A stretch of DNA of 45,444 bases from JAKFWI01 sp031398975. Lineage in GTDB: Bacteria; Pseudomonadota; Alphaproteobacteria; Caulobacterales; Aquidulcibacteraceae. Where the stretch lies: assembly GCA_031398975.1 (NCBI GenBank), contig JANNOI010000053.1:1-45444 (forward strand). Direction: 5' to 3'. Made by a program: the position numbers and the translations under genes. Positions 39,298 through 45,444 of this stretch are shown here, in pieces. Numbering within the stretch: the stretch's first letter is position 1; each line of letters starts with the position of its first letter. Below the pieces are notes generated by a model. The model worked only from the letters and a program-made list of their open reading frames with translations, made no database searches and was not told the DNA's origin.

Positions 39298-40676
39298 GCT
39301 ACGATTTCGACCTCTTCACCATCGGCGCGGGCTCGGGCGGGGTGCGCGCCACGCGCATGGCGGCGATGGCGGGCGCGCGCACGGCGATCGCGGAGGAGTT
39401 CCGGGTCGGGGGCACGTGCGTGATCCGCGGCTGCGTGCCCAAGAAGCTGTTCGTCCACGCCGCCGATTTCGCCCAGACCTTCCGCCAGGCGGCGCATTTC
39501 GGCTGGCGCCTCGACACCCCGCGGTTCGACTGGACGACCCTGCGCGACAACGTGGCGCGGGAGGTGGACCGGCTCTCGGGCATCTATTCCCGCAACCTGA
39601 TGAATAGCGGTGTGGAGGTGCTGCACGAGCGCGCCGAGATCGTGGACGCCCACACCGTGCGGCTCGCGCGCACCGGCCGCGCGGTGACGGCCGAGCGCAT
39701 CCTCGTGGCCACTGGCGGGCGGCCCTACCGCCCCGCGGACCTCCCGGGCCAGGATCTCGCGATCACCTCCGACGACGCCTTCCACCTCGACCATCTGCCC
39801 AAGCGCGTTGCGGTGATCGGGGGCGGCTATATTGCGGTGGAGTTCGCCACCATCTTCCACGGCCTCGGCGTCGAGACGACGCTGATCTATCGCGGCGACA
39901 CTGTGCTGCGCGGGTTCGACGAGGACGTGCGCACCCATATCCACGCCGAACTGATCCGCCAGGGCGTGCGGGTGGTGACCGGCGCCGGGCTCGCGAGCAT
40001 AGAGAAGCGGGGCGAGGCGCTCGTGACGAAGCTCGCCTCGGGCGAGGAATTCGAGAGCGACAAGGTGATGCTCGCCGTGGGGCGCGAACCGTACACGCAG
40101 GGCTTAGGCCTCGAGCAGGCGGGCGTGGCGCTGAACGCCCGCGGGGCGGTGGTCGTGGACGCCTATTCCCGGACCAATGTCGCCTCCATCTACGCCGTGG
40201 GCGACGTGACGGACCGCCTGAACCTGACGCCGGTGGCGATCCGCGAAGGCCAGGCTTTCGCCGAGACAATCTATTACAACCGCCCCACCGCCTTCGACCA
40301 CGCCGACGTGCCCACCGCCGTCTTCAGCCGCCCCCCTGTCGGCGCCGTCGGCCTCAGCGAACGCGAAGCGCGGATGCGATTCGGCGCGGTGGACATCTAC
40401 ACCACGACCTTCCGCCCGATGCGCAACGTGATCGCCCACGACGATGAACGCACGCTGATGAAGCTCGTGGTGCGCCCTAGCGACAACGTCGTCCTCGGCG
40501 TGCACATCGCCGGTCAGGACGGGCCGGAAATGATCCAGCTCGCCGCCATCGCCGTAAAGGCCGGCCTCACCAAAGCCCAATGGGACGCCACCTGCGCCCT
40601 GCACCCCACCGCCGCCGAAGAATTGGTGACCCTGCGCGAAAAAGCCCGCCCCATCACCCACGCCGGCGAGGCGTGA
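39294..40676 (+). CDS. gor: Glutathione-disulfide reductase
   Basis: Gor regenerates GSH from GSSG with NADPH. The 460-residue product has the FAD motif IGAGSGGVRATRMAA, the redox disulfide GGTCVIRGCVPKK (Cys42, Cys47), a second dinucleotide fold VIGGGYIAVEFATIFHGLG, the FAD segment YAVGDVT, and the dimer-contributed catalytic His in HPTAAEELV near the end. ATG 39294 overlaps rpiA by 4 nt. The frame is open further upstream but homology begins at MSYDFDLFTIG. Confidence 0.95.
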   Translation: MSYDFDLFTIGAGSGGVRATRMAAMAGARTAIAEEFRVGGTCVIRGCVPKKLFVHAADFAQTFRQAAHFGWRLDTPRFDWTTLRDNVAREVDRLSGIYSRNLMNSGVEVLHERAEIVDAHTVRLARTGRAVTAERILVATGGRPYRPADLPGQDLAITSDDAFHLDHLPKRVAVIGGGYIAVEFATIFHGLGVETTLIYRGDTVLRGFDEDVRTHIHAELIRQGVRVVTGAGLASIEKRGEALVTKLASGEEFESDKVMLAVGREPYTQGLGLEQAGVALNARGAVVVDAYSRTNVASIYAVGDVTDRLNLTPVAIREGQAFAETIYYNRPTAFDHADVPTAVFSRPPVGAVGLSEREARMRFGAVDIYTTTFRPMRNVIAHDDERTLMKLVVRPSDNVVLGVHIAGQDGPEMIQLAAIAVKAGLTKAQWDATCALHPTAAEELVTLREKARPITHAGEA

Positions 40677-40695
40677 GCGCGTTCCCGCGCATTCG

Positions 40696-40723
40696 TTGCG
40701 TGCGTTAACGGAACGGCTACGAT
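40696..40723 (+). promoter_or_regulatory. Weak promoter candidate before the ParA-like gene
   Basis: TTGCGT (40696-40701) and TACGAT (40718-40723) are 16 bp apart in the 90-nt gap between gor and the ParA gene. Both hexamers deviate from consensus, so this is tentative. A GTTAAC hexamer (40704-40709) lies within the spacer. Confidence 0.3.
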
Positions 40724-40766
40724 CGGGGGCGAGGGTGCGGGCTTTGTTGGGTCTGAAGGAGCGCTT

Positions 40767-41639
40767 ATGGGCGCGCGGCTGATTTCGATCATCAATATGA
40801 AGGGCGGGGTGGGGAAATCCACGACCGCGGTTTCGCTGGCCGAGACCTTGGCCGCCCATCATCGCCGGCGCGTTTTGCTGATCGATCTCGATCCTCAGAC
40901 CAATTCCTCGATCATGGCGGCCGGCCCCGACGTCTGGAGCGCGATGCGCGACGCCGAGCGCACGCTCGACGTCTATTTCGAGGCCTACGCCACCGGGCGC
41001 GAGAGGCCGGCGTTCAAATCCCTGGTGGAACGCAATGTCAGCGATCTCACCGGCCGGCCGGACGTGGCGCTGATCGCCTCGGCGCCGGAATTCCGCAATG
41101 TCGAGCGCGACATGATCGAGAGCTTCGTCAAGAAGGGCTTTCTCGTCGATGCGATCCAGCGGCGCGTGTGCGAGTGGTTTGCGCAGGGCCTGAAAACGGT
41201 CTGGACCGAGTTCGATTTCGTGCTGATCGATTGCCCGCCAGGCATCTCGCTGTTTGCGGAAGCGGCCCTAATCGCAGCCGATGCGATCCTCGTGCCCACC
41301 ATCCCCGATTACGTTTCGCGCCTGGGTCTCATCGCGTTCCGCCGCCGCGCGCTGACCTTGATCAACCAGCGGCGCGGAGCCGCCTCGGAGCTGTTCGTGC
41401 TCGCCACGAAATACGACGAGGACATGTCGCTCCATCGCTCGGAGGCCGATCTGCTGGCGGACAATTTGGGGCATTCCATGTTCCGGCTGCGCGTGCCCCA
41501 GCATGTGGACATCGCGCGCGCGGCCGAATGGTCCGACACCCCGCGCACCTTCGAGCAGAAATACGGGGGCGCGGCGGATATCATGCGCGAACTGGGCGAG
41601 GAATTCCTCGCCAAGGTGGACAAGGTTCCCGCCCTATGA
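40767..41639 (+). CDS. Orphan ParA/MinD-type ATPase
   Basis: The 290-residue product has the deviant Walker A of the ParA family, KGGVGKST (residues 12-19), the switch I region LLIDLDPQTNSS (Asp40, Asp42) and Walker B FVLIDCPPGISLF (about 150-162). It has no N-terminal helix-turn-helix, no MinD membrane helix and no MipZ-type KGGTGKST. It is not next to parB, gidA/gidB or minC/minE. It overlaps the downstream gene by 4 nt (ATGA), as ParA ATPases do with their dedicated adaptors. Such orphan ParAs position diverse cargos on the nucleoid or pole; the cargo here is unknown. Confidence 0.85.
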   Translation: MGARLISIINMKGGVGKSTTAVSLAETLAAHHRRRVLLIDLDPQTNSSIMAAGPDVWSAMRDAERTLDVYFEAYATGRERPAFKSLVERNVSDLTGRPDVALIASAPEFRNVERDMIESFVKKGFLVDAIQRRVCEWFAQGLKTVWTEFDFVLIDCPPGISLFAEAALIAADAILVPTIPDYVSRLGLIAFRRRALTLINQRRGAASELFVLATKYDEDMSLHRSEADLLADNLGHSMFRLRVPQHVDIARAAEWSDTPRTFEQKYGGAADIMRELGEEFLAKVDKVPAL

Positions 41640-42109
41640 GCCTCAACCAGGCGCTCAACGAGATTTTGAGGGCCATTCGCGAGGAGGTGGCGCAGAATCC
41701 GCGCTTCAAGAAGCGCCTGGAGGAAGCGCTCGCCGCCTATCAGCCGCAGCGCCGGCGCGCCCGCGCCTTGAGCCCCGCCGGCGCCGCGCAGCGGCCTACG
41801 CCTACCCCTACGTCTGCGCCTGCGCCCGCCGCCCCTCCGCCCCCTGTAGAACCGGCGCCCGCGCCGCTCCCGCCCGCCGCCGAGACGCTGAACCCGATCG
41901 CGCTTTTCTCCCGCGTGGGAGAGGAGGGCCTGCGCGCGGCGCTCGCCGGGCCTGGCCTCTCGCGCGCGGCGCTCGCGGCGCTGGTGGAGGAGCACAATCT
42001 CGACCCCGCCGGGACGGTGGCTGAGGCCGAAACGCCCGCCCTGATCGAGCAGATCGTGGCCCAGGCCCGCAAGCGCGTGGAGCGGGACCGCCGCCTGTTC
42101 GATTATTGA
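41636..42109 (+). CDS. Small adaptor-like partner of the ParA ATPase
   Basis: The 157-residue product is unrecognised by name. The N-terminal 45 residues are helical and end basic (NPRFKKRLEEALAAYQPQRR and RARALS). A Pro/Ala/Thr-rich linker (about 46-85) follows. The C-terminal 70 residues (LNPIALFSRVGEEGLRAALA ... TPALIEQIVAQARKR) read as two or three helices resembling SAP or Rho-N type domains; I recall similar C-terminal domains in other alphaproteobacterial proteins. A basic N-terminal region plus a linker and cargo-binding domain is the layout of known ParA-activating adaptors. It is coupled to the ATPase by a 4-nt overlap. Confidence 0.75.
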   Translation: MSLNQALNEILRAIREEVAQNPRFKKRLEEALAAYQPQRRRARALSPAGAAQRPTPTPTSAPAPAAPPPPVEPAPAPLPPAAETLNPIALFSRVGEEGLRAALAGPGLSRAALAALVEEHNLDPAGTVAEAETPALIEQIVAQARKRVERDRRLFDY

Positions 42110-42194
42110 GACGGCTGCGCGCGCCCGCGAACCACGCTAAGCCGCTCCCGGCCCCGCCGGAACGGACAGGGCGGGGATCACGGGCGGCGGCGTC

Positions 42195-44207
42195 ATGTTT
42201 GAGAAAATCCTGATCCCAAATCGCGGCGAGATCGCGGTGCGCATCGTGCGCACGGCGCGGCGCCTGGGCATCCGCACGGTTGTCGCGTTTTCCGAGGCCG
42301 ATCGTCACGCGCTGGCGGTGGAAATGGCCGATGAGGGCGTGTGCATCGGCCCCGCGCCGGCCGCCCAATCCTATCTCCGCGCCGAGGCGATCATCGCGGC
42401 CGCGTACCAGACGGGCGCCGATGCGGTGCATCCGGGCTTTGGCTTTTTGTCCGAGAACGCCGATTTCGCGCGGAGGCTCGCGGCCGAGAAGATCGCCTTC
42501 ATTGGCCCGAACCCCGACGCCATCGCCGCCATGGGCGACAAGATCATGTCCAAGCGCACCGCCGCGGCCGCCGGGGTCGCGTGCGTGCCCGGCCATATCG
42601 GCGAGATAGAGAGCGTCAAGCAGGCGGTGCGGATCGCCGCCGAGATCGGCTATCCGGTGATGATCAAGGCCTCCGCCGGCGGGGGCGGCAAGGGCATCCG
42701 CGTCGCGCACACGCGCCAGGCGGTGGAGGAAGGGTTTCCCGCCGTGCGCGCCGAGGCCAGGGGCGCGTTCGGGGACGATCGCGTGCTGATCGAGAAATTC
42801 ATTCCCGCCCCGCGCCACATCGAGATCCAGGTGCTGGGGGACAAGCACGGCGGCCTCGTGCATTTGTTCGAGCGCGAATGCTCGATCCAGCGGCGCAACC
42901 AGAAGGTAATCGAGGAGGCGCCGTCCGCGCTGCTCGACCCCGCCACCCGCGCGGCGATGGGCGCCCAGGCGGTCGCGCTGGCCCGGGCCGTCGGGTATGA
43001 CAGCGCCGGCACGGTCGAGTTCGTGGCCTCGGGCGCCGACAAGAGCTTCTATTTTCTGGAGATGAACACCCGCCTGCAGGTGGAGCATCCGGTGACGGAG
43101 GCGATCACGGGGCTTGACCTCGTTGAGCAGATGATCCGCTCGGCGGCGGGGGAGCGGCTGCCCTTCGCGCAGGAGGATCTCGCCATCAACGGCTGGGCGG
43201 TGGAGGGCCGGATCTACGCCGAGGACCCCGGCCGGGACTTCCTGCCCTCGATCGGGCGCCTGCGGCGCTATCGTCCGCCCGCTGAGGGCCTTGTCGGGGA
43301 CGAGAGCGTGCGCATCGATTCCGGGGTCCGGGAAGGCGACGAGATATCCACCTTCTACGACCCCATGATCGCCAAACTGATCACCCACGCGCCGACCCGC
43401 CTCAAGGCGATCGAGGCGCAGGCGCGCGCGCTTGACCGCTTCGTGATCGAGGGCGTGGAGAATAACATCGCCTTCCTGGGCGCGGTGATGGAGGAGGAGC
43501 GCTTCCGCGCGGGCGACTTCACCACCGGCTACATCAAGGAGCGCTTCCCCGAGGGCTTCAAGGGCGTCACGCCAAGCCCCGCCCAGCGCGTGCTGCTGTT
43601 AAGCGCCGCAGCCTTCGCGCATACGCTTCGCGCCCAGCGCGCCCACCAGATCTCGGGCCAGATCGCAGGACGGGTGTGGGCGGACGGCGCGCGGGATTGG
43701 CGGGTGCTGGCGGCGGGCGAGGCGAGCGAGGCTCATGTCACGCTCAACGCCGCCGGCGCGCTGGTGCGGATCGGGACGGCGGCGGGGCCCCATATTCTCG
43801 AAAGCGCGTGGCGGCCGGGGAACCCGGTGCTGTCAGGCCGCTTCGACGGGGAAGCGTTCGCGGTGAAGATCAAGGTGCTGGCGGAGGGCTATGCGTTGCG
43901 TTTTCGGGGCGCTCGCCTCGACGCCATCGTATGCACCGCCCGCGCGGCCGAACTGCACGCTTTGCTGCCGGCCAAGCACGCGCCTGACACGTCAAACCGT
44001 ATTGTGTCCCCCATGGCGGGGCTCGTGGTTGCGATCGAGGCGGCGCCGGGGCAGGCGGTGAAGGCCGGTGATGGCGTGGCGGTGGTGGAGGCGATGAAGA
44101 TGCAAAACATCATTCGCGCCGAGCGGGACGGCGTCGTCGCCAAGGTTCATGCCGCCGCAGGCGAAAGCGTGGCCGCGGACGCGCTGCTGATCGAGTTGGC
44201 GCAATGA
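42195..44207 (+). CDS. pccA: Propionyl-CoA carboxylase alpha subunit (biotin carboxylase and biotin carrier)
   Basis: The 670-residue product has the biotin carboxylase domains: FEKILIPNRGEIAVRIVRTA at the start, the ATP-grasp Gly loop KASAGGGGKGIRVAH (about residues 156-170), ERECSIQRRNQKVIEEAPS, and FLEMNTRLQVEHPVTE. The biotinyl domain ends the chain, with biotin-accepting Lys635 in VEAMKMQNI. A roughly 150-residue linker domain, as in PccA rather than AccC, lies between. It works with PccB (22935). The family could include related acyl-CoA carboxylases, so substrate choice is inferred. Confidence 0.93.
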   Translation: MFEKILIPNRGEIAVRIVRTARRLGIRTVVAFSEADRHALAVEMADEGVCIGPAPAAQSYLRAEAIIAAAYQTGADAVHPGFGFLSENADFARRLAAEKIAFIGPNPDAIAAMGDKIMSKRTAAAAGVACVPGHIGEIESVKQAVRIAAEIGYPVMIKASAGGGGKGIRVAHTRQAVEEGFPAVRAEARGAFGDDRVLIEKFIPAPRHIEIQVLGDKHGGLVHLFERECSIQRRNQKVIEEAPSALLDPATRAAMGAQAVALARAVGYDSAGTVEFVASGADKSFYFLEMNTRLQVEHPVTEAITGLDLVEQMIRSAAGERLPFAQEDLAINGWAVEGRIYAEDPGRDFLPSIGRLRRYRPPAEGLVGDESVRIDSGVREGDEISTFYDPMIAKLITHAPTRLKAIEAQARALDRFVIEGVENNIAFLGAVMEEERFRAGDFTTGYIKERFPEGFKGVTPSPAQRVLLLSAAAFAHTLRAQRAHQISGQIAGRVWADGARDWRVLAAGEASEAHVTLNAAGALVRIGTAAGPHILESAWRPGNPVLSGRFDGEAFAVKIKVLAEGYALRFRGARLDAIVCTARAAELHALLPAKHAPDTSNRIVSPMAGLVVAIEAAPGQAVKAGDGVAVVEAMKMQNIIRAERDGVVAKVHAAAGESVAADALLIELAQ

Positions 44208-44229
44208 TCCGTATACGGTGCGGCGGCGC

Positions 44230-44994
44230 TTAAGAGGAGCGCGCGGCGATCACGTCTGCGGCGGCCTGGGCGCCGCGCGCAGCGAGCACGGCCGCCAGGC
44301 GGCGCGCCTCGTCGCGCATCTGGGCCTCGAACGCGTCAGCGGGCTGGGCGGCGGCGGCGGCGGCCAGCACGCGGGCGGCTTTTTCCGCGTTCGACTTGGG
44401 ATCGAGCTCCAGCAGGGCCACGGCGTAGAGCAGGCCCACGACCGGATCGGGCCCGCCGAGCGCGAGCGCCTTGTCGAACGCGGCCGAGCCCTTGGCGACG
44501 CTTGCGCCCATCAGCGAGGCGCCGGCCCGCCCGCCGCGCCGCACCACTTCCAGATGCCAGCCGCCGAGCAGAGCGTGGGCCCAGGCATCGTTCGGATCGA
44601 GCGCCAGCGCCTCCTCGATCAGGGTGCGCCCGCGCTGGGCGTAGCGGTGGCGCGCGGCCTCCATCAAGCCGGCGCGGCGTCCTTTCAACCCGAGGCCCAG
44701 GGCGAGCTGGAGGCGGGCCCGCACCGAGGAGGGCTCCTTGCGCAGCGCGGCCGTGGAATGGCGCATCGCCCGCTCGATCGCGGCGCGCCGGTCAGGGCTC
44801 GTGCCGGAGATGCAATCGGCCATCAAAGCCTGTGAGGCGAGCAGCAGGCCGTCCAGATCGCCCAGCGCCTCGCCGGCCTCGGCGGCGGCCTGATAACGGC
44901 CCGCCGCATAATCGGCGCGGGCGGCCGCAAGGTCATCGGCGCGCGCGGGCGCGGCCAGAAAGAGCAAGAGGATCGAGAAAAGGGCCCGGCGCAT
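44230..44994 (-). CDS. Exported protein with TPR-like helical repeats
   Basis: The 254-residue product starts with a cleavable signal peptide (LFSILLLFLAAPARADD, cleavage after about residue 19). The remainder is helical with TPR-like units: ARADYAAGRYQAAAEAGEAL, LIEEALALDPNDAWAHALLGGWHLEV (in parts) and a later DPVVGLLYAVALLELDP. No catalytic motif is seen. It is probably periplasmic and mediates protein contacts. It is convergent with pccA (22-nt gap) and sits 77 nt after the end of the same-strand lysS, so it may follow it in a transcript. Confidence 0.8.
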   Translation of the reverse strand: MRRALFSILLLFLAAPARADDLAAARADYAAGRYQAAAEAGEALGDLDGLLLASQALMADCISGTSPDRRAAIERAMRHSTAALRKEPSSVRARLQLALGLGLKGRRAGLMEAARHRYAQRGRTLIEEALALDPNDAWAHALLGGWHLEVVRRGGRAGASLMGASVAKGSAAFDKALALGGPDPVVGLLYAVALLELDPKSNAEKAARVLAAAAAAQPADAFEAQMRDEARRLAAVLAARGAQAAADVIAARSS

Positions 44995-45071
44995 GCGTCT
45001 GGTCTCCCGTCGCCCTTATCATAGACGCGCAGGCGGCGGGGTAAACCGGGCTTATGCGGCGGGCGGGGGAT

Positions 45072-45444
45072 TCATTTCAGCCGGGCCCGGATCAATTGCT
45101 CAGTTTCCGCCACGCCGAAAATAGCCGCGAAAGAGCCGAAGCGCGGGCCTTGCGGCTGGCCCAGCAGAACCTCGTAAAGCGCGGTGAACCAATCGCGCAG
45201 CGGCTCGAAAGCGTGGGCTTTGCCGACCTCGTAGGTCAACGTCTGGAGCGTTTCGGCGTCGGCGTCCGGGGCAGTCGCGGCAAGGCGTTGGGCCAGATCC
45301 TCGAGCGCTGCGCGCTCGGCCGGGCTTGGCGGGCGGAAGCGCTTGGCTGGGCGTACGACGTCGTCGTAATAGGCCAGCGCATAGCCGCACAGACGGTCCA
45401 GCAGCGGGTTGTTGGCGGGCGTGACGCCCGGGGCGTATTTGGCG
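45072..45444 (-). CDS. lysS: Class I lysyl-tRNA synthetase, C-terminal end (partial)
   Basis: The last 123 codons of a lysyl-tRNA synthetase of the archaeal/alphaproteobacterial class I type. The visible C-terminus has NPLLDRLCGYALAYYDDVV, KRFRPPSPAERAALEDLAQ, LTYEVGKAHAFEPLRDWF, TALYEVLLGQPQGPRFGSF and the final IFGVAETEQLIRARLK, all typical of LysRS1 anticodon-binding ends. The catalytic half lies beyond the window edge. The stop is the complement of 45072-45074. Confidence 0.9.
   Translation of the reverse strand, partial: AKYAPGVTPANNPLLDRLCGYALAYYDDVVRPAKRFRPPSPAERAALEDLAQRLAATAPDADAETLQTLTYEVGKAHAFEPLRDWFTALYEVLLGQPQGPRFGSFAAIFGVAETEQLIRARLK

Noticed and set aside
1..45444. CRISPR arrays, insertion sequences, integrases or prophage genes
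   Set aside because: I looked for regularly spaced repeats, transposase or integrase motifs and terminal inverted repeats with target duplications and found none; the only tandem arrays are the heptamer block and the GTCAT units.

Overview
This window is a GC-rich chromosomal segment of an alphaproteobacterium. The evidence is the str/S10/spc/alpha ribosomal gene order behind tuf, an ATP12-type F1-ATPase assembly chaperone, a class I (archaeal-type) lysyl-tRNA synthetase, a long two-domain dCTP deaminase, the short form of adenylate kinase, and a GTCATCCCGG...CCGGGATGAC intergenic palindrome common in the class. A Caulobacterales/Hyphomonadales-like lineage is my best guess, but only a guess. 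Almost everything is housekeeping DNA. I see no insertion sequence, prophage, CRISPR array or toxin-antitoxin locus.

Layout. (1) 1-14.7 kb: the end of tuf, then one co-directional ribosomal run: rpsJ, rplC, rplD, rplW, rplB, an unrecognised 52-codon ORF, rpsS, rplV, rpsC, rplP, rpmC, rpsQ, rplN, rplX, rplE, rpsN, rpsH, rplF, rplR, rpsE, rpmD, rplO, secY, adk, rpsM, rpsK, rpoA, rplQ. Two good sigma70-type promoters are visible: one before a long structured rpsJ leader (181-458), and one before rpsM (12145-12172) with a perfect 18-bp palindrome between its hexamers and a hairpin leader behind it. A heptamer-based inverted repeat separates rpoA from rplQ. (2) 14.7-22.8 kb: two palindromic repeats, a lipoprotein phosphodiesterase, an HtrA/Deg protease, a VOC protein, rarA, two adjacent RluA-family pseudouridine synthases, a HAD phosphatase and the ATP12 chaperone. 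(3) 22.9-33 kb: pccB with two tiny membrane proteins, msrB, dcd, an SDR, a CNT nucleoside transporter, a GST, a CHAD protein, a DUF3253 protein, a YkvA/DUF1232 protein, an alpha/beta hydrolase and a methyltransferase-like protein. (4) 33-36.4 kb: tRNA-Val(CAC), overlapped on the other strand by the 3' end of a hybrid histidine kinase, then a long intergenic region and a small conserved-looking protein followed by a strong hairpin. (5) 36.4-45.4 kb: gph, glmU-rpiA-gor, a ParA-type ATPase with a small adaptor-like partner, pccA, a secreted helical-repeat protein and the end of lysS.

How the genes work together. The first third makes ribosomes, the Sec translocon and RNA polymerase alpha. pccA and pccB, although about 18 kb apart, encode the two subunits of propionyl-CoA carboxylase. 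glmU (UDP-GlcNAc), rpiA (pentose phosphate) and gor (glutathione) form a tight unit with 4-nt overlaps. The least explained loci, and my candidates for undescribed biology, are the ParA-plus-partner pair (40767-42109), the rpsM control region (12145-12272), the small ORF inside the S10 operon (3313-3471) and the antisense overlap of the kinase with tRNA-Val.
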